From a bacterium (GTDB lineage: Bacteria; Auribacterota; Auribacteria; Auribacterales; Auribacteraceae), in the NCBI GenBank assembly GCA_018435605.1, contig JAHDNF010000026.1, positions 1 to 64,000 of the forward strand: a stretch of DNA of 64,000 nt. The letters run 5' to 3'. The notes beneath the pieces are model-generated. The model was not told the DNA's origin. It searched no databases and saw nothing but the letters and a program-made list of their open reading frames with translations. Positions 7,428-16,123 of this stretch are shown one piece after another; within the stretch, counting starts at the first letter, position 1, and each line of letters begins with the position of its first letter. Made by a program: the position numbers and the translations under genes.

Positions 7428-8567
7428 TTACAGTTGAAGTATGCTTAACTCGTCGTCACCCTGATTGTGCGCAATCAAATCAAACCCGAGACCCGCAACG
7501 TCGATTCCGTCGCGATCGTCGTCGGACAGGTCGCTGATAGTCAGTTTCGGGATATAAAACCGGAATTTGTTGCCGGATTGCGAACCGAGCGTGAAATCGA
7601 GTTTGCGTGATGTGTTGTTAGCGAACAGATCGAAAAAGTCGATCGTATCGGTCAGCACCATCTCCGGGTCGATTGAGCCTGTAAAATTCCGTTCGGTGAT
7701 ACGGTACGACAGAATACCATTCGCGTCGTTGACGCTTTCCCGGGGTGACAAGGTATTCTCGCAATTCAGTTCGATTGACGATACGATTGCCGCGTAGTCA
7801 TCTATGCTCATCTTGGCGTCGAGGAATACCGGCGGTAAACTGGTTTCATGCGATACACCGGTCAACATTGATGCGTTAACCACTTCGGTGAATACGCCTT
7901 GAAACTCGAAATCCATCATTGCCGGTTCGCCTGATTTTAACGAAAACTTTACTTTTCCGCGCGCACCTTTGATGCTTCGCTTAAGCCCGTCGGTGAACAA
8001 TCCCATGCTCACTGTTGCCGGATCATCCGACAACGGTTTCCACTCGATACCAGAATTTTCTATTGCCGACGGTGTCGCTGATGCCCCGGATGTTTCTCCG
8101 GTAATCGTGTTTTCATCGTCCCATGTGCCGGTTGTCAGATCGACAAAATAGAGGGTAGTCGTACCGTCTGCTGTATCGATAACTACACGGCCGGACGCAC
8201 CGGTAACGGTTTGAAGAATCGTTTCGCCGTGCGTAAAAGCCCCGCCGGTGATTGTGCCGATAGTCAGTTGTTTTAAAATATTTTTCTCGAATCCGCATGC
8301 CTCGATCAGTTTCGACCATTCGGGTGCGGTAGATGCCGTCCCAGACCCGCGCATCTCAAGCTGAAACGTGATGCCTGCCGATCGTGTGCCGGTGAGTTTA
8401 CCCATTTTACTCAGGTTTGCCCGTACCGGATTGCGCTCAAACAATTTGAAATCCGGGTTGAATTTTGGGTCGACGATCAGCAGTTTCGCGTCCTGATTTG
8501 AGAACGTTTCCGCTGTGCCTTCGACCGATTCTATCTTTGCGGCAAGTTGCCGTTTACGTCGTAACAT
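7428..8567 (-). CDS. Major tail tube protein (gpV role)
   Basis: This 379-residue beta-rich protein begins MLRRKRQLAAKIESVEGTAE and continues RNPVRANLSKMGKLTGTRSAG, an N-terminus typical of the large Phage_tube_2-type tail tube family. A central inserted beta-sandwich (about residues 105-170, VTGASGRVVIDTADGTTTLY) explains its greater length than gpV. Tail tube subunits stack into the conduit for DNA. The gene lies between the tail terminator and the chaperone, as expected. Confidence 0.8.
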   Translation of the reverse strand: MLRRKRQLAAKIESVEGTAETFSNQDAKLLIVDPKFNPDFKLFERNPVRANLSKMGKLTGTRSAGITFQLEMRGSGTASTAPEWSKLIEACGFEKNILKQLTIGTITGGAFTHGETILQTVTGASGRVVIDTADGTTTLYFVDLTTGTWDDENTITGETSGASATPSAIENSGIEWKPLSDDPATVSMGLFTDGLKRSIKGARGKVKFSLKSGEPAMMDFEFQGVFTEVVNASMLTGVSHETSLPPVFLDAKMSIDDYAAIVSSIELNCENTLSPRESVNDANGILSYRITERNFTGSIDPEMVLTDTIDFFDLFANNTSRKLDFTLGSQSGNKFRFYIPKLTISDLSDDDRDGIDVAGLGFDLIAHNQGDDELSILQL

Positions 8568-8578
8568 TATTTTTTCTC

Positions 8579-9040
8579 CTATAGGGAAGTGAGGTCGTCT
8601 CGTTTGTGCCGGTACCTGATTTCGACTGTAACAGTAACACCGGCGTACGGTTGCCCTTCGACTGTTACAAACGGATAATTGCCGGTGATTTTAGTATCGA
8701 TCGCCAATCCGCCTCGTGACGTGTCGCTCATTATCGCTCTGGTGATATCCTGCAGGAACGTGATCAGATACGCATCGGTCGACCCGTCGAACTCCGATTT
8801 GCTGTGCCGAACCCACACATCGAGATTCAGCGTCAATGTGCAGGTAACGTACGGTTCTGGAGCGGGCTGAATATCTTCACTGACCGGCAGGATTTCGAGA
8901 AACGGTTCTTTGACCGTGCTATTGCCCTTCTGCTCGAATCGATACACGCCTTGCAACGTGTTGTTGTATCCGTTGGCGGTACTGATCTGCTCAAGAACCA
9001 CAGCAATGTTCTGCATTATCCGTTCGCGTATTGCCGTCAT
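8579..9040 (-). CDS. Tail terminator-like protein (gpU-like)
   Basis: The 153-residue protein begins MTAIRERIMQNIAVVLEQIS, with a strand-rich remainder (YVTCTLTLNLDVWVRHSK, VTVTVEIRYRHKRDDL). Size and fold pattern match phage tail-terminator proteins that cap the tube and join it to the head. It overlaps the preceding gene by 4 bp and precedes the tail tube gene by 11 bp. No single motif proves it; position carries most weight. Confidence 0.65.
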   Translation of the reverse strand: MTAIRERIMQNIAVVLEQISTANGYNNTLQGVYRFEQKGNSTVKEPFLEILPVSEDIQPAPEPYVTCTLTLNLDVWVRHSKSEFDGSTDAYLITFLQDITRAIMSDTSRGGLAIDTKITGNYPFVTVEGQPYAGVTVTVEIRYRHKRDDLTSL

Positions 9041-9624
9041 AATCGTTCCACTTTCTGCAACGTCTGATCTACAGCCTTATTGATACGTTCGCTTGTGAAC
9101 CCTGCCAGATCGTCCCATGTCCGGTAAAATTTCAAGCGCGGTTTCAATGTAACCGAGCGGCGCAGGGCAAACAGGAATTTTGTGGCTTTGCGGGTAGTCT
9201 TAGCTAAATACATTTTTCCGCCGGTTTCTACCGGAAACAGCCCTTTTACATCCTGCAGGTTCTGTTTATAGATTTTGCGTTTCCTGCCTGTGCCGGTTAG
9301 TGCTTCGCCGATAGGGATTGCCAGATTTCCAGTAATCCTCGCACCTTCTTCATGAGCGCGGGCAATCTGCGAGTAGCTGTATATCACCAGACCTACCGAC
9401 CGAGGGTTCCGGCGCCCTTTGCCGAATACGGTATAACGTGAATATTTGCCGATTCCCACATTCGGACGTGTCTTGACTTCTGTCTGTTTCCATAACGTCT
9501 TGTAAAATTTTCGCCCTATATGATCGAACGCATCTGCCACGTTCTCACGCAACAACCCCGGCATGGCAACCAGTGCCTTGCGTAAATCCTGCGTATTGAC
9601 CTGTATAGTAATTGATTCGCTCAT
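9037..9624 (-). CDS. Tail completion protein, gpZ/HK97 gp10-like
   Basis: The 195-residue basic protein contains LRKALVAMPGLLRENVADAF and a region rich in arginine and lysine, with YRTWDDLAGFTSERINKAVD at the end. It resembles lambda gpZ / HK97 gp10-type head-tail closure proteins. It is encoded between the FII-like joiner and the tail terminator with tight spacing on both sides (2 bp gap upstream, 4 bp overlap downstream). Confidence 0.65.
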   Translation of the reverse strand: MSESITIQVNTQDLRKALVAMPGLLRENVADAFDHIGRKFYKTLWKQTEVKTRPNVGIGKYSRYTVFGKGRRNPRSVGLVIYSYSQIARAHEEGARITGNLAIPIGEALTGTGRKRKIYKQNLQDVKGLFPVETGGKMYLAKTTRKATKFLFALRRSVTLKPRLKFYRTWDDLAGFTSERINKAVDQTLQKVERL

Positions 9625-9626
9625 AA

Positions 9627-9959
9627 CTATTTACCAACTAAAATATGCCAGATGGTTTCATCGCAACTGATAATATCTTCAACTACCCAATCAGATGCCG
9701 ATTGACCGGTATATTCAGGGAACCTGACCGTATCGTTGCCGATATCCACCGATACAATGCCCGACTCGGCGTTGTTGGCGATATACACCTCGCATTGTTT
9801 GCGCGGCGACCGCAGATGATTCTGTCCCGACGGCTCGATTCGTTTGCGGATAACCAACGCATCGATCGATTTATCGTTGTACATGATCTGCTCGGCAAAC
9901 TCATTGCCGTTGAGAAACACGCCTGCGGTATCTGATTTCATCTGATCTTTGAATCCCAT
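9627..9959 (-). CDS. Head-tail joining protein (gpFII-like)
   Basis: The 110-residue protein starts MGFKDQMKSDTAGVFLNGNE. A small beta-barrel part follows (CEVYIANNAESGIVSVDIGN, VEDIISCDETIWHILVGK), as in lambda FII-type attachment proteins. It lies directly between capsid and gpZ-like genes, where FII is found in lambda. Sequence similarity is faint; position is the main support. Confidence 0.6.
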   Translation of the reverse strand: MGFKDQMKSDTAGVFLNGNEFAEQIMYNDKSIDALVIRKRIEPSGQNHLRSPRKQCEVYIANNAESGIVSVDIGNDTVRFPEYTGQSASDWVVEDIISCDETIWHILVGK

Positions 9960-10005
9960 GTCAAATCCTGCAGGGGACTCCGAAGAGTCCCCCTGATTAA
10001 TAGTG

Positions 10006-10974
10006 TTATGCAGTGACTTTCAGTAAAAAACCGAAATACGGATCGATGATCTGCTCGTCAACATGCTGGCGAACACGGAACACGTCACTTCTGACACCTT
10101 CTTCACGATACGATTCCACGGTGGCGTTGTCCGGGCTGTCCGATACCCACAGGAACGTTCGCGCGAGTGTCGGGCGCGACAAATCCTGACCGTCCTCGCT
10201 GAGGATACCGATCATGACGTAGTCGTCACTCCAAATATCTTCGCCCACAAATGCCGCGCCTTCTTGTGCTGAATTGCGAATCGAACTGCCGATCACCACT
10301 CGTTTGATCCCGAGTATATCCGCCAGCGCGTTCTTGAGTTCCTGCTCAGTAAGCCGGGCAACGTACTTGATTGCATCTTTGATGTTGTCGTTGAGCAACA
10401 ACCGGTCGATATTCGTACGACTGAGAATAATAGTGTTCGGTTCCATGCCGCAGTTCTTGCGAACTTTATTGCGGGCAAACTTGACCTGTTTGAGAACATC
10501 GGTGGTCGGCGTTTCCCACGGGTCGGAAGCGTAGCTTTTGTACAAGGTATCACCAGTGAACACCGATGTGTTCATGATCATACTGGCGATACGTTTCTCC
10601 TGAGCCTGCAGTAACCGGCGGGTGATGATACGAGTCAGGTTCAGCTCTGCGTTGAAATCCGACGAGTACAACTCGCGGTCTGAATCGTCAAGAGGCCCTT
10701 CCAAACCATGCTCGACACATGCGAACTGTTTGTCTTTCACTTCAAACCCGTCACGATTGTAGTTACCGCGTGCGCCACGTTTGGTATCCGCGTCACGAGT
10801 GATACTTTCACGCGTGATTGCCGGATACTTGCCGTCTTTTTTCTTGGTTCGAAAAATCGGCGCCACTGAGGTGCCGATAAACCCGTTTTGCGGGTCTTCC
10901 ATGAACTCCTGCATAGCCACACCTAATTCGATACGCGGTGTAGCTCTATTTCCTGAATAATTTACTCCGGGCAT
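10006..10974 (-). CDS. Major capsid protein
   Basis: The 322-residue protein starts MPGVNYSGNRATPRIELGVA. It has the N-arm, spine and A-domain order of HK97-fold capsid proteins of the kind paired with GpA-type terminases (TRIITRRLLQAQEKRIASMI, NTIILSRTNIDRLL, DDYVMIGILSEDGQDLS, VDEQIIDPYFGFLLKV). It follows the decoration gene, and an ATTATG start has an AAGGAG site a few bases upstream. It looks complete. Confidence 0.75.
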   Translation of the reverse strand: MPGVNYSGNRATPRIELGVAMQEFMEDPQNGFIGTSVAPIFRTKKKDGKYPAITRESITRDADTKRGARGNYNRDGFEVKDKQFACVEHGLEGPLDDSDRELYSSDFNAELNLTRIITRRLLQAQEKRIASMIMNTSVFTGDTLYKSYASDPWETPTTDVLKQVKFARNKVRKNCGMEPNTIILSRTNIDRLLLNDNIKDAIKYVARLTEQELKNALADILGIKRVVIGSSIRNSAQEGAAFVGEDIWSDDYVMIGILSEDGQDLSRPTLARTFLWVSDSPDNATVESYREEGVRSDVFRVRQHVDEQIIDPYFGFLLKVTA

Positions 10975-10999
10975 TATGTTATCTCCTTATTAAAAACTG

Positions 11000-11731
11000 T
11001 TATTCCACTTTCATCGCGAGGACGAAAATGTCGAAGGTAATGGCATCAGCTGTGCTGACTTTCAAGCTACCTCCAGCATTGATGACGCTGTTAACTATAG
11101 GGGTACCCTGAACACGAGCGTTTTCCACTGTTCCTGACATTACATTTCCAATCGCCAACCCACCATTTTTCAATGATACATAGGCAGTTGTCGTACCCCG
11201 GTTGATTAACCACCAGTCAACGACTTCCACTTTATACGGCATAGGGGACACGATATCCAATGCGAGCGTGGCATCCGTTATTCCGGTTTTTCTAAACAGA
11301 ATCGGCAGAGTGCCGTTGCTGTTTTCCGGTTCGATAGCTACTGATTCGCTGTTTACTTCCGCACTGCCTGCTGAGATTGGTATAACCTCAACAATGACGT
11401 CTTCGCCTGACGCGGATTCGAGCGAATATCCTACAGGTTTACCTGAATCGTCGGCCCCGACTTTGCCGTCATCGGTTCCGTAAACGACTGAACCGGCGAC
11501 AATGACCGAGCTAGCCTGCGCCTTATATGTTTTACCCGCGGTTTTAAGCCTTACGGTTACATGATCCCCTTCATCTGCCGCATGCTGGGTAAACCCGAGG
11601 TAATCATTGCCATCAGCCTGATCGGCATACACAACCGTGTTTCCTGATCCTGACGATAATTTCACCCGGCGGTACGGTTGCAAATCTTCGCCGGCGATAA
11701 ACGCTTTTAATCCTTCATTCTGTTGTGACAT
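11000..11731 (-). CDS. Capsid decoration protein, DUF2190-like N-terminus
   Basis: This 243-residue protein begins MSQQNEGLKAFIAGEDLQPY and continues with a beta-barrel region like DUF2190/gpD-type capsid decoration proteins (GFTQHAADEGDHVTVRLK, GSVVYGTDDGKVGA). The second half (from about residue 125) is a separate beta domain, PILFRKTGITDATLALDI and following, that could project from the capsid. It lies between protease/scaffold and capsid genes, the normal place for decoration or head-stabilising proteins. Confidence 0.65.
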   Translation of the reverse strand: MSQQNEGLKAFIAGEDLQPYRRVKLSSGSGNTVVYADQADGNDYLGFTQHAADEGDHVTVRLKTAGKTYKAQASSVIVAGSVVYGTDDGKVGADDSGKPVGYSLESASGEDVIVEVIPISAGSAEVNSESVAIEPENSNGTLPILFRKTGITDATLALDIVSPMPYKVEVVDWWLINRGTTTAYVSLKNGGLAIGNVMSGTVENARVQGTPIVNSVINAGGSLKVSTADAITFDIFVLAMKVE

Positions 11732-11744
11732 CGATTATTCTCCT

Positions 11745-12806
11745 TTATCTGCGCGTCGGCGCGGTTGCTTTGAGCGCATCGGTCATACTGCCGCCGTGTT
11801 GAGCCTGAAACGCTTTTGCGCGCTCAAGATGCGGCATTTTTTCGTAGTTATCGTAATCCAGATCAGGCCCGACGTTGCCGGTCGAAGCGTTTTGCAGGTT
11901 TTCCAGCTGTTTTTGCTGGAAATTGATTGTTGCCTGCTCGATGCTTGATCCGTTTTCCACAGCCTCATACGCCAGATCACCCATCTCATGGAATGATCCC
12001 GCTTTTTTGAGAATCAGGCATGCGCGCGACCGTTCTCTGGTTATTCCTTCGTTAATGCCCGCATCGAACTGTTTCTTTGCGATCGATTCGAAGATATCCG
12101 GGCGTTCTTTTTGCAGTTGTTCTGCGGTTAAATCTTCATACATGGTTATGTTCTCCTTGATTTGAGTTGATATGTGACGGTTGACTCGATATTTTTCAAG
12201 AAACGACGCGACATGTTCCACCGCATCAGGCTGATCGAGCAGTCGATCGAGAAACGCGGTTATTTCGGCTGACGGTTTCACGGTGTCCGAAAAGAACCCG
12301 TTGTTCGCCGCCGGTTCGTCAACCACATCTACCGATAACAATTTTTTCACCCTGATTAATGGCGGGATGCCGTCTCGTTCGTCGGTTTCGTTACGAAACT
12401 CTTTGTCCCAGTGAATTACCATCGACGAACCGAATGCGTCCGGATCGGATTCAGCAAGGTTCATGACGTAATTAGCCAGATCGCCGTCCGGTGTATTGTG
12501 CGCTGTTTTATCGATATGCAAGTCAGCCCGTACAATATCACCGATTTGCCTGAAATTTTTCACCCTGCCGAGAAACGTCCCCAGCGCAGTGTTGCTCATG
12601 TTCGGATGACCGAACCGCGATTTGATACCCATCTTCGCTCCGTTACCCAAACTGATAACCGTATCAAGCGCATCGTTATCAAACTCGCCGCGCTCGTCGT
12701 GCGTAACTCCTTTGGTGACTACCGCGAACCCGCGGATGATTTCTTTATCCCGATCAACCCGCACATTGCCGCCACGCGCGATATCTGTCCTGAACAAATT
12801 TTTCAT
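11745..12806 (-). CDS. Prohead protease fused to scaffold-like C-terminus
   Basis: The 353-residue protein has an N-terminal domain (residues about 1-170) with the ClpP/S49-unrelated prohead-protease look: KEIIRGFAVVTKGVTHDERG, IKSRFGHPNMSNTALGTF, and SADIH-type LLSVDVVDEPAANNGFF. FGHP and SVDVVDEP are plausible His and Ser/Asp active-site segments. From about 210 the protein is helical and glutamine-rich (NFQQKQLENLQNASTG), like an internal scaffold. One gene making both protease and scaffold parallels lambda C/Nu3. Confidence 0.65.
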   Translation of the reverse strand: MKNLFRTDIARGGNVRVDRDKEIIRGFAVVTKGVTHDERGEFDNDALDTVISLGNGAKMGIKSRFGHPNMSNTALGTFLGRVKNFRQIGDIVRADLHIDKTAHNTPDGDLANYVMNLAESDPDAFGSSMVIHWDKEFRNETDERDGIPPLIRVKKLLSVDVVDEPAANNGFFSDTVKPSAEITAFLDRLLDQPDAVEHVASFLEKYRVNRHISTQIKENITMYEDLTAEQLQKERPDIFESIAKKQFDAGINEGITRERSRACLILKKAGSFHEMGDLAYEAVENGSSIEQATINFQQKQLENLQNASTGNVGPDLDYDNYEKMPHLERAKAFQAQHGGSMTDALKATAPTRR

Positions 12807-12809
12807 GGG

Positions 12810-14399
12810 TTATTCCTTATCTGTATCGTTATCTGCTGACCGGTTTGCATTTGTGCCGGATTCACCAGTTCCAGCCTGAATTTCTTCCAGTCCAAGCTCT
12901 TTGATTTTTTCCTGTTCCCGTTTTCTCTGCTCAAAACTTTCCTCCCAGTCTTTGCCTTCTGACGCATACAAATCCGAGTACGTGACGATTCCATTTTTCA
13001 ACCCGACTTCAGCCGCTTTAGCTTCTTTGAGCGGATCAACCCATTCCCAGCCGGGCGCAATCCACGTTGCGCCGCACCAATACCGCTGATTCTCATAGAA
13101 CGAATCGATCGGCAATTCACCTCGCAGGTACGCTTCCTCAAGAACCATTTCCCAGATTGGCTGACAAAGTTTGCGTGCCAGCCATTCCTGCCTGACTTTG
13201 AAGTAACGCCGAGCTTCGAGCAACGCCGCCCGCGCGCTCGAATAGTTGGTCTTCGAAAAATCTTTTGCCACCAGTTCGTACGGTAGCCCCAGAGCCGTTG
13301 AGATCGCTCGGAGGATTCGCTCGACAAACGGCTCAAACGTGGCTCCGGGGCGTTGCGGGTTGAACGAAGTAATTTGTTCGCCGGGCATCAGGTGTCGAAT
13401 CATGCCCGGTTCGAGGTTTTCTAAAAGTTGCCCTGACGCATTCTTGTCATAAACCGTACTGGATCCTAAGTCCATTGAGGCTTCTGAAGTGATGAACAAC
13501 GAAAAACATGCCGCAATACGTGCGGCGACCAATTCTGCTTCTGCGTATTCTGATAAATCCTTAAAATAATTGAGTACTGGCGCGAAAAACGGTACGCCAC
13601 GGCTCTGACCTGACCGCATGACGTGATACAGATGAAAAATGTTTTTTCTGCCGAACCGGTCTTTTGCCGGAATTTCCACAAAATCACGTTCCCAGCTTTT
13701 GCTATACCGGTAGTCGCCGGGATGCGTCTTCTGGATATAATACGCGAGCGGTTCACCATTCTGACCGATCTTGACACCTGATCGCACCGATTTGTCGTTG
13801 CGTTTACCGGGCGGTGAATCAAGCCGATCTGATTCTACTACCTGCAGAGCGAACGAATACGTCCGGTTGCGGTCTTTGAGCATGCGGGGGATGATTATCG
13901 CTTCGCCGTTCTCCAGTATCTGCCGGTCGATCAACTGCTGGATTTCGTAAAAATCCATGCGTTCACCCGCATCGGCAAAGGGAATCCATCGTTTCCATAC
14001 TTTTTCGATCTGTTTTTGAATCTCGCCTGCCTGTTTATCTGAGATTCCGATCGACTCTTTATCGATTCTGCTTTGCGGTCGGATGCCTGAACCGACCACG
14101 TTGGTAGTCATGGTGCCGGTGATACCCGATGCGTGGGCGTCGTTGCGGTTTAAGTCTCTGCTTCGTTCACGGATATCCGCCAGTTCCGGCAACATCGTCT
14201 CGTCTGCCGAACCGCCACCGGGAATCCACGACGACCTGAGCCGGTCGTGTTGTGCGCCTTTGTATGCACGGAACGACTGCGATACGCGGATCGCCTCGCG
14301 GAACATTTTGCGGCGTAACGCTGACCGGGGCGAGAATACGCCGATCATGCCGTCAATACCGTCTGATAATTTTTGAGAAATTGTTCTGTCTTTGCTCAT
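12810..14399 (-). CDS. Portal protein, lambda gpB family
   Basis: The 529-residue protein contains lambda-portal family segments: FRAYKGAQHDRLRSSWIPGG near the N-terminus, RDLNRNDAHASGITGTMTTN, IPRMLKDRNRTYSFALQVVE, and FEPFVERILRAISTALGLPY with YSSARAALLEARR, the conserved C-terminal portal motif. Portals are dodecameric rings through which DNA enters and leaves the head. It overlaps gpW by 4 bp (ATGA-type coupling). The sequence looks complete and uninterrupted. Confidence 0.9.
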   Translation of the reverse strand: MSKDRTISQKLSDGIDGMIGVFSPRSALRRKMFREAIRVSQSFRAYKGAQHDRLRSSWIPGGGSADETMLPELADIRERSRDLNRNDAHASGITGTMTTNVVGSGIRPQSRIDKESIGISDKQAGEIQKQIEKVWKRWIPFADAGERMDFYEIQQLIDRQILENGEAIIIPRMLKDRNRTYSFALQVVESDRLDSPPGKRNDKSVRSGVKIGQNGEPLAYYIQKTHPGDYRYSKSWERDFVEIPAKDRFGRKNIFHLYHVMRSGQSRGVPFFAPVLNYFKDLSEYAEAELVAARIAACFSLFITSEASMDLGSSTVYDKNASGQLLENLEPGMIRHLMPGEQITSFNPQRPGATFEPFVERILRAISTALGLPYELVAKDFSKTNYSSARAALLEARRYFKVRQEWLARKLCQPIWEMVLEEAYLRGELPIDSFYENQRYWCGATWIAPGWEWVDPLKEAKAAEVGLKNGIVTYSDLYASEGKDWEESFEQRKREQEKIKELGLEEIQAGTGESGTNANRSADNDTDKE

Positions 14400-14611
14400 G
14401 TCGATTTATCGAATTTTGCGTATGATGTTCTTGTTTGCGACCCGGCGATTTCGCGCCGGAGTTTATCGCGTAACCGGATAAGCTCGTTCAAACTGATATA
14501 CTGCAGGTTACGATCGCCGATGGTGTACGAATGAACCGCTCCTCCAGTGAGCCGTGCGTTGATAGCGGTTTCGACGTTGTCGAGCAGTTCCTGTCTGGTT
14601 GGTGCGGTCAT
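14396..14611 (-). CDS. Head-tail connector gpW-like protein
   Basis: This 71-residue protein starts MTAPTRQELLDNVETAINAR and continues GAVHSYTIGDRNLQYISLNE, then a helix LIRLRDKLRREI. This is the gpW fold (helix, short hairpin with the conserved D-R-x-x-x-Y pattern, helix). GGAG lies 7 bp before the ATG. It sits between terminase-side genes and portal as in lambda. A strong hairpin terminator lies just upstream. Confidence 0.85.
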   Translation of the reverse strand: MTAPTRQELLDNVETAINARLTGGAVHSYTIGDRNLQYISLNELIRLRDKLRREIAGSQTRTSYAKFDKST

Positions 14612-14631
14612 AGAATCTCCTGCATCTGCCC

Positions 14632-14673
14632 AAAAAGAAAGCCCGCATCTCGCTCGTGCACGAGAAACGGGCT
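14632..14673 (-). terminator. Rho-independent terminator upstream of gpW
   Basis: On the minus strand AGCCCG pairs with CGGGCT around an internal perfect 12-bp palindrome CTCGTGCACGAG, followed by TTTCTTTTT. It ends about 20 bp before the gpW start, so transcription from the terminase side would stop unless antiterminated. Confidence 0.7.
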
Positions 14674-14884
14674 ATCCATTAAATTTGGGTGCGTCCAAGG
14701 ATGATCAGTCCTCAACGCAGTTTTATCTGTACAAGGTTATTCTATGACATACGGTTGGATATAACAATAGAGCGGTTACTATGATATGGTATATATGTTT
14801 ATGGCTCAAAATGATACGGATATTTAGCACAAAAGCATGCTTACGCAGGCTTTTTTAAAAATAAAAATACTAAAGGATCAAGAG

Positions 14885-15859
14885 TTAAACTCTTTTTGTC
14901 CGTCGCAGTACAAGTCCACCTATGCTCAATAGCAAAAGTCCCATACTTAAAGGCTCAGGAATAATATCTTGCTCATCTCCAGAGTATAAACTCGCAACAC
15001 GAAAACCTATGTGACTGAACTCACTTGTAGGACCGTTACCTATACGGACGAAGGCGGACAAGGAATCCGAAGGGTCAACCCACCTACCACCTCGAAAAAA
15101 ACGATTACCACCTATAAACGTCTCGTTCCATTCCCACACATTACCTGCCTGATCATACGTTCCGTAATAACTTTCGTTGTCATATGTGCCAACATCGGTT
15201 ACTGTGCCAACATAACTATCGTAGTTCGCATCTGCAGTACTTATTGTATTACTACGCGTCGGAAAATCCCAGTAACCACCTATACCTAAATCTAAAGTCG
15301 GATCATAGTATGCAGCTTTATACCACTCATCCTCAGTAGGTAGCCAGTATGTAGCTCCTACATTATGAGTTGCACCAAGATATTCATTTGTCTGCGAATT
15401 AAAAGTATATGCACCGTCTTCTGTTGTTCCACTGTTAAGCCAGTTAATAAACCGCAATGCATCATAAAAACTCACATACATCACAGGTTTCAACGCATAT
15501 CCATCTTTCACATTGTACAAATAACTCCCAGAAATCATGGTACGAATAATCCCTGCGTGAATAGAAGTTCCCATATTCTCATTATACAAACCATATGGAT
15601 CAGATGATGTCGCCACGGCGTTTAAAAAAGCCGCATACTGAGCATTTGTAACCTCGTATTTGCCGATTGAGTACTCATATCCAACTGAACCATAATCGCT
15701 TGTACCATCATGCATCGCTCGCGTATCCGCCGAATTTCCGATATTCCCGATTACTGCCCAATATTCAAGATCATCGAATGATAAAGCAACCACATATTGG
15801 GATATACCCAGAAACACCAATCCCACTACACATACCAATGTCTTTTTTGATAGTTTCAT
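14885..15859 (-). CDS. PEP-CTERM SUMF1/FGE-domain secreted protein inside the prophage
   Basis: This complete 324-residue protein has a signal peptide (residues 1-25, hydrophobic VCVVGLVFLGISQYVVA). The SUMF1 domain shows KYEVTNAQYAAFLNAVATS, PVMYVSFYDALRFINWLNSG, TYWLPTEDEWYKAAYYDP, YDQAGNVWEWNET and FFRGGRWVDPSD, ending HIGFRVAS. The tail is PEP-CTERM: IIPEPLSMGLLLLSIGG plus RRTKRV. The cysteines of true formylglycine-generating enzymes are not apparent, so a structural or binding role is more likely than sulfatase activation. It sits on the phage strand between gpW and the terminase block, is AT-rich, and is paralogous to the gene at 1-710. Confidence 0.9.
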   Translation of the reverse strand: MKLSKKTLVCVVGLVFLGISQYVVALSFDDLEYWAVIGNIGNSADTRAMHDGTSDYGSVGYEYSIGKYEVTNAQYAAFLNAVATSSDPYGLYNENMGTSIHAGIIRTMISGSYLYNVKDGYALKPVMYVSFYDALRFINWLNSGTTEDGAYTFNSQTNEYLGATHNVGATYWLPTEDEWYKAAYYDPTLDLGIGGYWDFPTRSNTISTADANYDSYVGTVTDVGTYDNESYYGTYDQAGNVWEWNETFIGGNRFFRGGRWVDPSDSLSAFVRIGNGPTSEFSHIGFRVASLYSGDEQDIIPEPLSMGLLLLSIGGLVLRRTKRV

Positions 15860-15949
15860 TTAATTGTATCCTTTCTGTTTATTTTGATAAAATCAATAAT
15901 AGTTGTATATCATATTTTTTAATAATTTTAATCAAAAATATGCAACTTT

Positions 15950-16123
15950 TTACTCCTCAATACTTTTAAAATTCTGTCCGCAGGTTCTGCAGACGTGGTA
16001 ACGGATGGGTGGGTGGCTGGAATAACAGCGCACCTTTTTGCTGTTGCATTTCGGGCATCGCAACGGAATATATGATACGCCGTAACATTCTGCAGAGTTG
16101 TTCATTACTGTTTTATCGTTCAT
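15950..16123 (-). CDS. Small zinc-ribbon protein (Com/ogr-like)
   Basis: The 57-residue protein begins MNDKTVMNNSAECYGVSYIP. It has CPKCNSKKVRCYSS and YHVCRTCGQNFKSIEE, two CxxC knuckles that would hold one zinc. The ATG at 16123 overlaps the TGA of the large terminase (ATGA), with AAGGAG 7 bp upstream; an ATG at 16129 is too close to that site. Phage proteins of this type include Mu Com and P2 Ogr regulators. Which role applies here cannot be told. Confidence 0.65.
   Translation of the reverse strand: MNDKTVMNNSAECYGVSYIPLRCPKCNSKKVRCYSSHPPIRYHVCRTCGQNFKSIEE

Noticed and set aside
1-15859. A diversity-generating retroelement acting on the lectin-fold proteins
   Set aside because: The SUMF1 and C-type lectin folds are usual DGR targets, but there is no reverse transcriptase, no template repeat and no adenine-biased variable repeat in the window.
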